A DNA stretch of 64,000 nucleotides from Pedococcus dokdonensis (GCF_900104525.1 NZ_LT629711.1:1240001-1304000); one strand, 5' to 3'; positions 50,498 to 60,037 are shown, counted from the first letter of the stretch. Numbers and translations: made by a program. Notes: generated by a model from the letters alone, not told the origin.

Positions 50498-51645
50498 GCG
50501 GACACCGGACCGACGATCGTGACGCTGGTGCCACGACCCGGGACGGAGCGGATCTGGGCCTCCACACCGAGCTCTCCGAGGGCCTGCCGCACCTGCGTGT
50601 GCAGCCCGAAGCCGAACGGCTCGCTCTCCTGGTCGAAGCCGATGCCGTCGTCGGACACCACGACCTCCCAGGTCGACCCGTCAGTGTCGGCGTGCACGAC
50701 CACCTGGCGGGCGCTCGCGTGCATGCGGACGTTGTGCAGGATCGTGGCCACCGCCCTCGCCGCGGCCGTCCAGACGTCCTCGCGCAGGGCGACGTCGGCC
50801 CCCAGCTCGACCGCCGGCTCGAGCGGCAGGTCGTCGAACCCGTGCAGGGCGGTGGCGAGCATCGTGCCGACCGTCCGCCGGTCGTCGCCGGGGGCGTGCA
50901 GCGGCTGGTCGGTGAGGTAGTGCCGCAGCCTTTGCGCCTCGCGGTCGGCCTGGAGCCGCAGGCCGGGCAGGACCTCGGCCGGGGTGTCCTCGTCGGACAG
51001 CAGCCGCAGGATGCTGGTCGCATCGTGCACGGTCAGCTGGTAGCGCTCGAGCTCCAAGGCCCGTGTGGCGGCGACGGCGTCCTCGCGGGCCTGGTCGGCG
51101 TCGGCGGCCAGCGCCCGCAGGTAGTAGGCGAGCAGGGCGACCACCACGGCATACCCCGGGATCGTCAGCGCGTTGTTGAGGTTGGTCTCCCACGACGTCT
51201 CGTGGGCGAGGGCCAGCCAGGCGAACCCCCACGCCCCCAGCGCCAGGGACGCCACGATCGCCGCCCACGGGCGCAGCCAGGTGGCTGCCAGCGCCCCGAC
51301 GTTGATCGCGTAGCCGGTGGCCCACGACTCCCACGTGCCGACGACGTGGCCCTCGGGCAGGAGGACGTTCATGGCCGGCAGTGCGACCCAGGCGAGCACG
51401 AGGTCGGGCGCGTGCCAGATGCCGCGACGCACCGAGCCGGTGGCCAGGCACTGCACGATCAGCACCACCGAGACCGCCAGGACGGCGGCCGTGAGCAGCG
51501 CGTATGCCGTCGGGTGCACTGCGCTTCGCACGCCCGAGCCGACGCTCACCACCACCTGCACGAGCACCACGCACCGCATGGCGGGCGAGACGAGGGCGAT
51601 GCCCCGCTCGGCCCGGCGTGTGGAGGCCGTGGTGTCAGGGCTCAA
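50494..51645 (-). CDS. Membrane sensor histidine kinase of the NarX/DesK type
   Basis: About 383 aa. Five to six membrane segments without an obvious extracellular sensor, then a HisKA_3-like helix (LTVHDATSILRLL, probable phospho-His) and an ATPase domain (VVVSDDGIGFD, FGFGLHTQVRQ). The start is probably the TTG at 51645 overlapping the PH-gene stop (TTGA); a GTG at the VSPAMRC segment is an alternative. Pairs with the following response regulator. Confidence 0.82.
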   Translation of the reverse strand: MSPDTTASTRRAERGIALVSPAMRCVVLVQVVVSVGSGVRSAVHPTAYALLTAAVLAVSVVLIVQCLATGSVRRGIWHAPDLVLAWVALPAMNVLLPEGHVVGTWESWATGYAINVGALAATWLRPWAAIVASLALGAWGFAWLALAHETSWETNLNNALTIPGYAVVVALLAYYLRALAADADQAREDAVAATRALELERYQLTVHDATSILRLLSDEDTPAEVLPGLRLQADREAQRLRHYLTDQPLHAPGDDRRTVGTMLATALHGFDDLPLEPAVELGADVALREDVWTAAARAVATILHNVRMHASARQVVVHADTDGSTWEVVVSDDGIGFDQESEPFGFGLHTQVRQALGELGVEAQIRSVPGRGTSVTIVGPVSA

Positions 51646-52169
51646 TCGAGGGTGACCTCGGGGTCGTCCGGACCGCCCGGTGCCTCGCCGAGCGCCTGGA
51701 CGAGGGCAGCGAGCCGACCTGCCTCGGCGCGGCCGAAGTCGGCGTCGGCCTTCTGGATCGCCATCACGGCCAGCGTGTCGGTGTCGGCCAGGCCTAGGCT
51801 GACCCACGGGTCGCCACCGGAGAACCGCACTTCGAGCACCTCGGCCCAGTCGAGGGTGCGGGTCGTGAACAGGTTGCGGACGGTCAGCCCGTCGCGGCTC
51901 GGCACGGCTCGGATCGAGGCGAACCGCCACAGCAGGAGGGCGATCGCGACCCCGACGCCGGCGAAGAAGACCTTGTCGCCAGGGCGCCAGGTGCCTCCCT
52001 CGGCTGGGCCGGGCAGCAGCACGGCGATCACCGCGAAGAGCACCAGGGTCAGGGCGGCGAAGCCGTAGGCGACCTGTCGCCCGCGCCGTGGCCGGAAGAC
52101 CGCGAAGGCGGACTGCTCGTCCGGGCGGTCGGCGCTCGCGGGGGTCCGGTCCGAGGGTGCCACCGTCAC
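51642..52169 (-). CDS. PH-domain-containing membrane protein
   Basis: 175 aa with two membrane segments (around residues 33-55 and 68-82) and a C-terminal bacterial PH-like domain (SIRAVPSRDGLTVRNLFTTR, WAEVLEVRFSGG). Function unknown. The GTG start overlaps the hisG stop (GTGA), so it is expressed with hisG. Confidence 0.82.
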   Translation of the reverse strand: MTVAPSDRTPASADRPDEQSAFAVFRPRRGRQVAYGFAALTLVLFAVIAVLLPGPAEGGTWRPGDKVFFAGVGVAIALLLWRFASIRAVPSRDGLTVRNLFTTRTLDWAEVLEVRFSGGDPWVSLGLADTDTLAVMAIQKADADFGRAEAGRLAALVQALGEAPGGPDDPEVTLD

Positions 52170-53011
52170 AACCGGCAGGCGGCGATGTCGGTCACCAGGA
52201 TGGCCCGCGCGCCCAGGTCGTAGAGCTCGTCCATGATCGCGTTGGTCCGGGCTCGCGGCACCATTGCCCGCACGGCGGCCCAGTCCTTGTTCTGGAGGGC
52301 CGAGACGGTGGGCGACTCGAGCCCGGGGGTGATCGCACAGGCGGACTCGACGAGCCCGACCGGCACGTCGTAGTCGAGCATCACGTAGTGGCGTGCCGTG
52401 ACGACGCCGGTGAGACGGCGGCGCAGGACCTCCACCGCGGCCGTCTCGTGCGACCCGTCACGACGGATCAGCACGGCTTCGCTGCGCAGGATCTCGGCCC
52501 CGAAGACCTCCAGGCCCTGCTGGCGCAGCGTCGTCCCCGTCTCCACGACGTCGGCGATGACGTCGGCCACGCCGAGGGTGATCGCGGTCTCGACCGCCCC
52601 GTCGAGCCGGACCACCTCGGCGCTCACGCCCTGCTCCGCGAGGTGCTTGCCGACCAGCCCCGGATAGCTGGTCGCGACCCGATGACCCGAGATCTCGGTG
52701 ACGCTGGAGCAGGTGCCGGGCTTCGCGGCATACCGGAACGTGGACCCGCCGAAGCCGAGCGTCATCACCTCGATGGCGGCGGAGCCGGCGTCGAGCAGCA
52801 GGTCGCGGCCGGTGATGCCGCAGTCGACCGTGCCGGACCCGACGTAGACCGCGATGTCACGCGGTCGCAGGTAGAAGAACTCGACCTCGTTGTCGGTGTC
52901 GGTGAGCACGAGCTCCTTGCTGTCGCGGCGCGTGCGGTAGCCCGCCTCGCGCAGCATCTCGACGGCCGGCTCGGACAGGGATCCCTTGTTGGGGACGGCA
53001 ATGCGCAACAT
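52166..53011 (-). CDS. hisG: ATP phosphoribosyltransferase (long form)
   Basis: First and feedback-controlled step of histidine synthesis. It is 281 aa, the long HisG form with a C-terminal ACT-like regulatory domain (ARHYVMLDYDVP onward). The phosphoribosyl loop is seen in DVVETGTTLRQQGL. ATG start 35 bases after the hisE stop. Confidence 0.96.
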   Translation of the reverse strand: MLRIAVPNKGSLSEPAVEMLREAGYRTRRDSKELVLTDTDNEVEFFYLRPRDIAVYVGSGTVDCGITGRDLLLDAGSAAIEVMTLGFGGSTFRYAAKPGTCSSVTEISGHRVATSYPGLVGKHLAEQGVSAEVVRLDGAVETAITLGVADVIADVVETGTTLRQQGLEVFGAEILRSEAVLIRRDGSHETAAVEVLRRRLTGVVTARHYVMLDYDVPVGLVESACAITPGLESPTVSALQNKDWAAVRAMVPRARTNAIMDELYDLGARAILVTDIAACRL

Positions 53012-53046
53012 GTGCGTGGCGGCTTCCTGGGTGGTGGGGCGTGAAG

Positions 53047-53310
53047 CTAGAGGTGGGCGTAGACGTCGTCGAGGGTCAGGTCGGACGCGACCATGAGGAC
53101 CTGCAGGTGGTAGAGGAGCTGGCTGATCTCCTCGGCCGTGCGGTCCTTGCCCTCGTGCTCGGCGGCCATCCAGACCTCGGCCGCCTCCTCCACGATCTTC
53201 TTGCCGATGGCATGCACGCCGGCGTCCAGCGCGGCGACCGTGCCGGACCCCTCGGGTCGGCTCACGGCCTTCTCGGCCAGCTCGGCGTACAGGTCGTCGA
53301 AGGTCTTCAC
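53047..53310 (-). CDS. hisE: Phosphoribosyl-ATP pyrophosphatase
   Basis: Second step of histidine synthesis. It is 87 aa, all-helical, with the metal site in [18 protein letters not shown] and [16 protein letters not shown] start overlapping the ribH stop (GTGA): histidine genes are welded to the riboflavin operon. Confidence 0.95.
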   Translation of the reverse strand: MKTFDDLYAELAEKAVSRPEGSGTVAALDAGVHAIGKKIVEEAAEVWMAAEHEGKDRTAEEISQLLYHLQVLMVASDLTLDDVYAHL

Positions 53311-53792
53311 GCGCCAAGGGTACGGGGCGCGAGGTCGCCGAGGGTGACCGCGGTCGCCACCGCGGCCATGGCCGCCTCGTGCCCCTTGTCCTCACTGGAC
53401 CCCGGCAGGCCGGCCCGGTCGAGGGCCTGGGCGTCGTCGTCGCACGTGAGCACCCCGAACCCGATCGGGCACCCGGTGCGCACGCTGACCTCCGTCAGCC
53501 CGTGCGTGACGCCTGAGCAGACGTAGTCGAAGTGCGGTGTGCCACCACGGATCACGACCCCCAGGGCGACGAGCGCGTCGTGGGCCGGGGCGAGCCTGGC
53601 GCAGGCGACGGTGAGCTCGACCGTGCCCGGCACGCGGACGACCGGCACGTCGACGACACCCGCCTCGGCGAGGGCCCGTTGGGCTCCGGCGACCAGCCCG
53701 TCCATGACCTCGGTGTGCCAGGACGCGGCCACGATCGCGACGCGCAGGCCGCTCCCGTCCGCCGAGACGGCCGGGGCTCCGTGACCGCTCAC
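53307..53792 (-). CDS. ribH: 6,7-dimethyl-8-ribityllumazine synthase
   Basis: Penultimate step of riboflavin synthesis. It is 161 aa with the family motifs [33 protein letters not shown] and the late NKG-equivalent [12 protein letters not shown] start overlapping ribBA. Confidence 0.95.
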   Translation of the reverse strand: MSGHGAPAVSADGSGLRVAIVAASWHTEVMDGLVAGAQRALAEAGVVDVPVVRVPGTVELTVACARLAPAHDALVALGVVIRGGTPHFDYVCSGVTHGLTEVSVRTGCPIGFGVLTCDDDAQALDRAGLPGSSEDKGHEAAMAAVATAVTLGDLAPRTLGA

Positions 53793-55015
53793 GCGCTGGC
53801 TCCCCGGTCGCTCGCGTCGACCACGAGGTGGTGTCCCATCCGGTCGCGCTTGGTGCGCAGGTAGTCGCGGTTGGCCGGGTTGGGGGCGATCGAGAGCCGC
53901 TCCACGGCCGTCACGGTGATGCCGTGCCGGGTGAGGGCCTCGACCTTGGCGGGGTTGTTGGTGAGCAGTCGCACGGACCGCACGCCGAGCGCCGAGAGGA
54001 TCGCTGCTCCGGCGGCGTACTCCCGGTTGTCGACGGGCAGGTCGAGCTCGAGCTGCGCGTCGACCGTGTCCAGACCGGTGTCCTGCAAGGCGTAGGCCTG
54101 CAGCTTGGACACCAGCCCGACCCCGCGTCCCTCGTGGCCGCGCAGGTAGACGAGCACGCCGCCCTCAGCGGCGACCCGCTCCAGGGAGCGCTCGAGCTGG
54201 GGTCCGCAGTCGCAGCGCAGCGACCCGAAGGAGTCGCCGGTGAGGCACTCGGAGTGCAGCCGGACCAACGGGTTCGCCTCGGACGCTCCCCGTGGGCTGA
54301 TCAGCGCGACGTGCTCGTCGCCGGTGAGCTTGTCGCGGAACCCGACCGTGCTGAACTCCCCGTGCCGGGTGGGCAGGGTGGTGCGCGCGAGGGCTTCGAC
54401 ACGGTCGTGCAGCTGGCGGTGGGCAACCAGCATCTCGATCGTGATGACCGGCACGTCGTGCACCGCACCGGTGGCGAGCACCTCGGGCAGGCGCATCATC
54501 GTGCCGTCGTCGTTGACCAGCTCGCCGATGGCGGCAGCCGGGGCGAGGCCCGCGAGGCGGCACAGGTCCACGGCCGCTTCGGTGTGGCCGGCCCGCTCCA
54601 GCACACCGCCGTCCTTGGCCCGCAACGGGATCACGTGCCCGGGTCGCACGAACGACTCCGGCGTGGACGAGGGGTCGGACAGCAGCCGGATCGTGTGCGC
54701 CCGGTCGGCTGCGCTGATCCCGGTGGTGACGCCCTCGGCGGCGTCGACGGTCACCGTGTAGGCGGTGCGCAGCGGGTCGCGGTTGTCGGCCACCATGAGC
54801 GGCAGGCCGAGTCGGTCGGCGGTGGCGGCCGTCACCGGCGCGCAGACGTAACCGCTGGAGTGCCGGATCGTCCAGGCCAGCCACTCGTCCGTGAGCGTCT
54901 GCGCGGCAAGGATGACGTCGCCCTCGTTCTCACGGTCCTCGCTGTCGGTGACCAGGACCGGACGGCCGGCGCGCAGAGCGGCGAGGGCGTCCTCGATCGT
55001 GGCCAGGCCGATCAT
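53789..55015 (-). CDS. ribBA: Bifunctional DHBP synthase / GTP cyclohydrolase II
   Basis: 408 aa. The N-terminal half is 3,4-dihydroxy-2-butanone 4-phosphate synthase ([23 protein letters not shown]); the C-terminal half is GTP cyclohydrolase II with zinc cysteines in [15 protein letters not shown]. Feeds both branches of riboflavin synthesis. ATG start overlapping the transporter gene (ATGA). Confidence 0.96.
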   Translation of the reverse strand: MIGLATIEDALAALRAGRPVLVTDSEDRENEGDVILAAQTLTDEWLAWTIRHSSGYVCAPVTAATADRLGLPLMVADNRDPLRTAYTVTVDAAEGVTTGISAADRAHTIRLLSDPSSTPESFVRPGHVIPLRAKDGGVLERAGHTEAAVDLCRLAGLAPAAAIGELVNDDGTMMRLPEVLATGAVHDVPVITIEMLVAHRQLHDRVEALARTTLPTRHGEFSTVGFRDKLTGDEHVALISPRGASEANPLVRLHSECLTGDSFGSLRCDCGPQLERSLERVAAEGGVLVYLRGHEGRGVGLVSKLQAYALQDTGLDTVDAQLELDLPVDNREYAAGAAILSALGVRSVRLLTNNPAKVEALTRHGITVTAVERLSIAPNPANRDYLRTKRDRMGHHLVVDASDRGASA

Positions 55016-55728
55016 GCGACCGCCTCCGTCAGCTCGCGCTCCGGGTCGCGCTCCGTGCGAGACGCCTTGAGCCAGACGAAGAACCCGTAGATGACCAGGG
55101 CGCCGTAGACCACGAACAGGATGGCGGTCGGGTAGTACTGCGAGTGCCACAGCAGCGGCACGCCCACCAGGTCGACGGCGATCCACGCGAGCCAGAAGTC
55201 GTTCCACCCACGAGCCATCGCGTAGGTCGCCACCATGGACCCGACGAAGATCCACGCGTCGCACCAGAAGTACCAGCGCGGCGCCGGCCAGCCGGCACCG
55301 ATCACCGAGAACACCCACTGGAAGAGCACCACTCCCGCTGCCGCGGCCACGAGGTATGCGGTCCGCTCCCGGACCGTGGCCCAGCGCGGCGTGATCGCGG
55401 GGGCACCTGCGTCGCCACTCGCGAGCGCGCGTGCCTTGCGGTGCTCGTTCCAGCGCCACCAGCCGTAGACGCTGGTCAGGATGAAGAAGACCTGGCGGCC
55501 GGCCTGCCCGAACAGCGGCTGCTGCGCCTGCGCGTCGAAGGTGGCACCGATGAACACCGTGAAGAGCAGCACGTTGCCGACGATCCCGACCGGCCACGCC
55601 CACACGCGTCGGCGCAGACCACCGATCGCGGACGCGAACCCGAAGGCGTTGCCGACGATCTCGCGCCAGGTGATGGGGTGCCCGGCGATCGTCAGGTGCG
55701 CTTCGTAGAGGCGGCTGAACAGGTTCAT
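55012..55728 (-). CDS. pnuC: PnuC/RibM-family vitamin transporter, probably for riboflavin
   Basis: 238-aa membrane protein with about seven helices and the tryptophan-rich PnuC features (VYGWWRWNEHRK, WYFWCDAW). PnuC proteins carry nicotinamide riboside, but relatives inside FMN-riboswitch operons of actinobacteria (RibM/PnuX) carry riboflavin. Position between ribE and ribBA, with ATGA overlaps on both sides, makes riboflavin the better guess here. Confidence 0.85.
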   Translation of the reverse strand: MNLFSRLYEAHLTIAGHPITWREIVGNAFGFASAIGGLRRRVWAWPVGIVGNVLLFTVFIGATFDAQAQQPLFGQAGRQVFFILTSVYGWWRWNEHRKARALASGDAGAPAITPRWATVRERTAYLVAAAAGVVLFQWVFSVIGAGWPAPRWYFWCDAWIFVGSMVATYAMARGWNDFWLAWIAVDLVGVPLLWHSQYYPTAILFVVYGALVIYGFFVWLKASRTERDPERELTEAVA

Positions 55729-56342
55729 GCGTGGATCTCCTTGGTGGTGAGCAGGCGTTCGACGTACTTGGCGAGGACATCGACCTCGAGGTTGACCCGG
55801 TCACCGACTCCCTTGTGCCCCAGGGTCGTCAGGGCGAGGGTCGTCGGGATGAGCGAGACGCTGAAGGTGGGACGGTCGTCGGTCGGGGTGGTGACGGCCG
55901 AGACGGTGAGGCTGACGCCGTCGACGGTGATGGACCCCTTCTCCACGACGTAGCGCGCCAGGCCTGGGGGCAGGCTGAGCTCCACCACCTCCCAGCGGTC
56001 GCCGGGGGTGCGACCCAGGATCTCGGCGGTGCCGTCGACGTGGCCCTGCACGATGTGACCACCGAACCGGCTGCTGGCCGCCATCGCGCGTTCGAGGTTG
56101 ACCCGGTCCCCGGCCACAAGGCCGCCGAGGCTGCTGCGGTCGAGGGTCTCGGCCATCACGTCGACGGTGAACTGGTCGTCGCCGTGCTCCACGACGGTCA
56201 GGCAGACGCCGTTGACCGCGATCGAGGCGCCGTGGACGGCGTCCGAGGTGACGAGCGGGCCGTGCACCGTGAGGCGGGCCGAGTCCTCGCCCGGGTCGAG
56301 CGCGATGACGGTGCCGAGCTCCTCGACGATTCCGGTGAACAT
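55725..56342 (-). CDS. ribE: Riboflavin synthase alpha chain
   Basis: Last step of riboflavin synthesis. It is 205 aa of two similar barrel halves, starting MFTGIVEELG and with the repeat pair VNGVCLTV and VDGVSLTV. ATG overlaps the ribD stop by one base (TGATG) and its own stop overlaps the transporter start (ATGA). Confidence 0.96.
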   Translation of the reverse strand: MFTGIVEELGTVIALDPGEDSARLTVHGPLVTSDAVHGASIAVNGVCLTVVEHGDDQFTVDVMAETLDRSSLGGLVAGDRVNLERAMAASSRFGGHIVQGHVDGTAEILGRTPGDRWEVVELSLPPGLARYVVEKGSITVDGVSLTVSAVTTPTDDRPTFSVSLIPTTLALTTLGHKGVGDRVNLEVDVLAKYVERLLTTKEIHA

Positions 56343-57364
56343 CAGATCTCCCTGAGGGCGGCGGTGATCCGCACGTCGTGGCCGATGAGGGTGATGTCGG
56401 TGGGCTCCAGCCGCAGGGCATGGTCCATGGTCGTGATGCCCAGGTCGCTCACCGAGGGGCGCCCGCGGCCGAGCAGGACCGGGGCGACGTAGGCGATGAT
56501 CTCGTCGACGAGGCCGGCCGCCATGAGGGCGGCGGCGACGGTGGGGCCGCCTTCCAGCCAGACGTGGTGCACGCCGGCCTCGGCCAGCGCTGCCAGGACG
56601 TCCTTCGGGTCGCGGGTCCGCACGTGCCAGGTGGGGGCCGCGTCGTCGAGGACCCGGGCCGTGTCCGGCAGGTCGCGCTCCCCCATCACCACACGGATCG
56701 GCTGGTCCGGGTAGAGCGTGCCGTCTGGCCTGCGCGCCGTGAGCTGGGGGTCGTCGCTCAGGGCCGTGCCGGTGCCGACGAGGATGGCGCCGCAGCGGGC
56801 ACGCTGCTCGTGCACGTCGGCGCGGGCCTCCTCGCCGGTGATCCACTGGCTGGTGCCGTCGGCGGCTGCACTGCGACCGTCGAGCGTGGTGGCCAGCTTC
56901 CAGGTCACCCACGGTCGACCGGTGGTGACGAGGTGGGTCCAGGTCGGGTTGAGGGCGAGCGCCTCCTCCGCGAGCACGCCGGCCTCGACCTGGACACCCT
57001 TGCGCCGCAGCCAGGCCGCCCCGCCTGCCGCGACCGGGTTCGGGTCGGTCTGGGCGTAGACCACGCGGCGCACCCCCGCGGCATACAAGGCCTTGGCGCA
57101 CGAGGGCGTGCGCCCGACGTGGTTGCACGGTTCGAGGGTGACGTAGGCGGTCGTCCCGGCCGCGCGCTCGCCCGCGGCCTCGAGGGCCTCCGCCTCCGCA
57201 TGGGGCGTGCCGGCACCGTGGTGCCAGCCCGCGGCGACGACCTCACCCTCGGGGTCGACCAGCACGCAGCCGACCCGCGGGTTCGCGTCGGCCTCGGGAC
57301 CGTGCGCAGCCAGCGCGAGGGCACGGCGCATCATCGCCGTGTCGTCGGTGGTTGCCGCTGTCAC
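56342..57364 (-). CDS. ribD: Bifunctional riboflavin deaminase/reductase
   Basis: 340 aa. The N-terminal deaminase has the zinc motifs HAEAEAL and EPCNHVGRTPSC; the C-terminal reductase has LWLEGG-type VWLEGGPTVAAAL. GTG 57364 lies behind a GAGGGCAGGA stretch; the frame is open to 57514 but that part is riboswitch leader. First gene of the riboflavin operon. Confidence 0.95.
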   Translation of the reverse strand: MTAATTDDTAMMRRALALAAHGPEADANPRVGCVLVDPEGEVVAAGWHHGAGTPHAEAEALEAAGERAAGTTAYVTLEPCNHVGRTPSCAKALYAAGVRRVVYAQTDPNPVAAGGAAWLRRKGVQVEAGVLAEEALALNPTWTHLVTTGRPWVTWKLATTLDGRSAAADGTSQWITGEEARADVHEQRARCGAILVGTGTALSDDPQLTARRPDGTLYPDQPIRVVMGERDLPDTARVLDDAAPTWHVRTRDPKDVLAALAEAGVHHVWLEGGPTVAAALMAAGLVDEIIAYVAPVLLGRGRPSVSDLGITTMDHALRLEPTDITLIGHDVRITAALREI

Positions 57365-57487
57365 TGTCCTGCCCTCGCTCGAGACCGATGGTCGAGCTCC
57401 GGGGGTCGTGCAGGGCGGGCCTGCTGCGCGAGGCCAGTGACGCGGGGAGGCTGGAGCCACACCGCGGACCCACTGGTCCCGCTGTCG

Positions 57488-57612
57488 CGTGCTGCCTACC
57501 ATCCGGACTCTCACCGTCGGTCTGGGAGTTCCACCCAGTCAACCGGCCGCTGGCTGCGGTCGGGTCGCGGACTGTCACCGCCGGTTCGGAATTGCACCGA
57601 CCCCGGAGCACG
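57488..57612 (-). promoter_or_regulatory. FMN riboswitch (RFN element)
   Basis: The conserved RFN core is present on the minus strand: CGGGGTCGGTGCAATTCCGA, then ACCGGCGGTGACAGTCCGCG, GGAACTCCCAGACC and CGACGGTGAGAGTCCGGATG. CGTGCT and AGCACG close the P1 stem. About 120 bases follow before ribD. Binding of FMN should shut off ribD and the genes behind it. Confidence 0.95.
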
Positions 57613-57686
57613 TCCACCCCAGTATGCCGCAGGGCCGCGATCCGAGCGCCGTCCGGTCCGCGTGACGGTCCTCACGGATGGGTCAC

Positions 57687-57800
57687 CCGGGCGCGCGCGG
57701 CCCGGCACGCGGCTCACCGGAGTCGATGGCCCGGACGCGGTAGCCGGGCGCGCGCGGCCCGGCACGCGGCTCACCGGAGTCGATGGCCCGGAGGCAGTAA
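57687..57800. repeat. 57-bp tandem duplication
   Basis: 57687-57743 and 57744-57800 differ at only a few positions near the end of the unit. The block lies between the riboswitch and the SOS box; no gene covers it. Confidence 0.9.
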
Positions 57801-57947
57801 CCCACGCCCCGACCCCTACGCCGACCCCGATCCGGCTCTCGAGCACACCTCCAGCGAGAGACTGAAGAAGGGCACTAGCAGGAGGGTCTGACAGTGGGGA
57901 TTCGACAATGTCGTTGTGGTGCAGGCGAATTCGCTGTGGACAAGTCC

Positions 57948-57975
57948 TTGAATGGCGTTCGAACAGGTGTACGAT
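57948..57975 (+). promoter_or_regulatory. Promoter with LexA (SOS) box for the DUF222-HNH gene
   Basis: TCGAAC-AGGT-GTACGA at 57959-57974 matches the actinobacterial LexA box (TCGAAC-N4-GTTCGA) with one change. It overlaps a -10-like TACGAT (57970-57975) spaced 16 bases from TTGAAT (57948). The start codon is at 57982, so the transcript is probably leaderless. A perfect 11-base palindrome CGACAATGTCG lies at 57903. Confidence 0.7.
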
Positions 57976-57981
57976 CAGGGT

Positions 57982-59373
57982 ATGTCTTCCAGTTCGGTCG
58001 CTGCGCAGCGGGACGAGGTCCAGCGTGACCTGTGGACCCGCACCGCCGCCGCCGCCGGACGCCTCAACGAGGCGCACGCCGACCTCGTCGACGTCACCGT
58101 GCAGCTGATCGAGGGACAGCACTGGGGCGACGGAGGCTTCCGCTCGCCCGAGCACTACCTGACCGTCCGCGCGGGCTTGTCACCTTCTCACGCGCGCGAT
58201 GTCGTGGCGGTGGCTCGGCGACGGGCTGAGCTGCCCGACCTGGCGGCGGCGGTGAGCGCCGGGGAGCTGTCGCTCGACGCGGCAGCCGTCGTGGCCCACC
58301 ACGTGCCGCCGGGCTACCAGGCGTCGATGACCCACCTGGCCCGGCACGCGACGGTCCCCCAGCTGCGTCGGGTGGTGAGTCGGCACGCCTTCCACGAACC
58401 AGCGGCTGATGGCGCGACCGGGTCCGCCGGTGCGGGCGACGGAGCCGCGTCGCAGGTGTCGCCGACCTGCGAGGCCAGGACCGAGTCCGAGCGTCGGGCG
58501 TGCGCACGACCCGAGCTCTCGATGCACTACGACCGGGATGGCCGGTTCCAGCTGCGCTACAGCGCGCCCGCCACGATCGGCGCCCTCGTCGAGCAGGCCG
58601 TCAAGGAAGCGAAGGACGCTCTCTTCCTCGAGCAGCGCGGCGACGAAGTCCCAGACCTCGACCACACGGACCGGACGCTCGACGCAACGCCCACCTACGC
58701 CGACGCCATCGCGGAGGTCGCGCACCGGTCGCTGGCCGGCGTCGCCTCCACCAGTCGAGCCAGCCACTACCGCGTCCACCTCCACCTCGACACCGGTGGC
58801 GCCTGGGTGAACAAGGCTGGCGCGATCCCCCGACGGCTGCTCGACCGGTTCCTCACCGACGGTGTGCTGCAACCGATCTGGGAGACCGACGCGAGACCGG
58901 TCAGCGTCGGGCGGGCCATGCGGATCCTCCCGCCACGCTCGCGAAGACTCATCGAGGACCGCGATCGCGGGTGCCGTTTCCCGGGGTGCACGGCCACCCG
59001 GTTCGTCGAGATCCACCACCTCCGGGACTGGGCCGATGGTGGCGCCACCGACCTCGACAACCAGGTCAGCCTCTGCCCGTTCCACCACGACGCGGTCGGG
59101 CGTGGTGAGTTCACCATCTCCGGCGACCCCACCCGCCATGACGGGCTCACCGTCGTGAACCGGCACGGCCAGCGGTTGGGACCACCACAGCCGTTGGAGC
59201 TCAGGCCGCCTGACGGACTGCCTGCGGTGGTCCGTGACGACGGGACCACCTACCGACCGCCGACCGGTGAACCGGCTCGCTGGGCCGACATCGCCGTCCT
59301 CTCCGACCGGGAGCTGCGCGGCACACTCACCCCACGACTACGACAGACCGCCGACCCCGCGCGGTCGGCCTGA
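57982..59373 (+). CDS. DUF222 and HNH endonuclease protein (13E12-like)
   Basis: 463 aa. The N-terminal DUF222 region is helical (LPDLAAAVSAGELSLDAAAVVA); the C-terminal HNH motif is complete (RDRGCRFPGC, EIHHLRDWADGG, LDNQVSLCPFHHDAV). These proteins form the actinobacterial 13E12 repeat family; mycobacterial members are under LexA control, and the SOS box here fits that. Function is debated (nuclease, mobile-DNA related). An ATG at 57952 is open in frame but lies upstream of the SOS box. Confidence 0.88.
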   Translation: MSSSSVAAQRDEVQRDLWTRTAAAAGRLNEAHADLVDVTVQLIEGQHWGDGGFRSPEHYLTVRAGLSPSHARDVVAVARRRAELPDLAAAVSAGELSLDAAAVVAHHVPPGYQASMTHLARHATVPQLRRVVSRHAFHEPAADGATGSAGAGDGAASQVSPTCEARTESERRACARPELSMHYDRDGRFQLRYSAPATIGALVEQAVKEAKDALFLEQRGDEVPDLDHTDRTLDATPTYADAIAEVAHRSLAGVASTSRASHYRVHLHLDTGGAWVNKAGAIPRRLLDRFLTDGVLQPIWETDARPVSVGRAMRILPPRSRRLIEDRDRGCRFPGCTATRFVEIHHLRDWADGGATDLDNQVSLCPFHHDAVGRGEFTISGDPTRHDGLTVVNRHGQRLGPPQPLELRPPDGLPAVVRDDGTTYRPPTGEPARWADIAVLSDRELRGTLTPRLRQTADPARSA

Positions 59374-59384
59374 GGCCGCCTCAG
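59370..59384. terminator. Hairpin containing both stop codons of a convergent pair
   Basis: CTGAGG-CCG-CCTCAG; the TGA of the HNH gene lies in one arm and the stop of rpe in the other. Confidence 0.4.
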
Positions 59385-60037
59385 TGCCGGTGCGCAGCCG
59401 CCAGCTCGCGGAGCTCGTCGACCGCGGCGGCGGCATCCTCCGCGCCGTAGACCGCTGACCCGGCGACGAACACGTCGGCCCCGGCCTCGGCGCACTGCTC
59501 GATCGTCGTGGCCGACACTCCCCCGTCGACCTGCACCCAGACCTCGCCACCGTGGCGCCGCACCGACTCGCGGACCTGAGCCACCTTGGGCATCTGGTCC
59601 GCCATGAACGACTGGCCGCCGAAGCCCGGCTCGACCGTCATCACCAGCACCATGTCCAGCTCGGGGAGCAGGTCCTCGTACGGCGCCCACGCCGTGCCCG
59701 GCTTGATCGCCATGCCGGACCGCGCGCCGAGCCCACGGAGGGTGCGGGCGAGGCTGCGTGGGTCGCGAGCGGCCTCGACGTGGAAGGTCACCGACGATCC
59801 CCCGGCTTCGGCGTACTGCGGCGCCCAGCGGTCGGGGTCCTCGATCATGAGGTGGCAGTCGAGCGGGATCGGGCTGACCCGGGCCAGCGCCTCGACCACC
59901 GGCAGCCCCAGGGTGAGGTTGGGGACGAAGTGCCCGTCCATCACGTCCACGTGGGCCCAGTCGGCATTGGCGATGCGCCGTAGCTCGGACTCGAGGTTGG
60001 CGAAGTCCGCGGACAGGATGCTCGGCGAGATCTGCAC
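59381..60037 (-). CDS. rpe: Ribulose-phosphate 3-epimerase
   Basis: Interconverts ribulose 5-phosphate and xylulose 5-phosphate in the pentose phosphate pathway. It is a 218-aa TIM barrel with [32 protein letters not shown] and [11 protein letters not shown] start without a clear ribosome site, perhaps leaderless. Confidence 0.96.
   Translation of the reverse strand: MQISPSILSADFANLESELRRIANADWAHVDVMDGHFVPNLTLGLPVVEALARVSPIPLDCHLMIEDPDRWAPQYAEAGGSSVTFHVEAARDPRSLARTLRGLGARSGMAIKPGTAWAPYEDLLPELDMVLVMTVEPGFGGQSFMADQMPKVAQVRESVRRHGGEVWVQVDGGVSATTIEQCAEAGADVFVAGSAVYGAEDAAAAVDELRELAAAHRH

Noticed and set aside
54999..55804. Longer 671-aa form of RibBA including upstream sequence
   Set aside because: The extension is the pnuC gene read in another frame; the family start at 55015 with ATGA overlap is clear.
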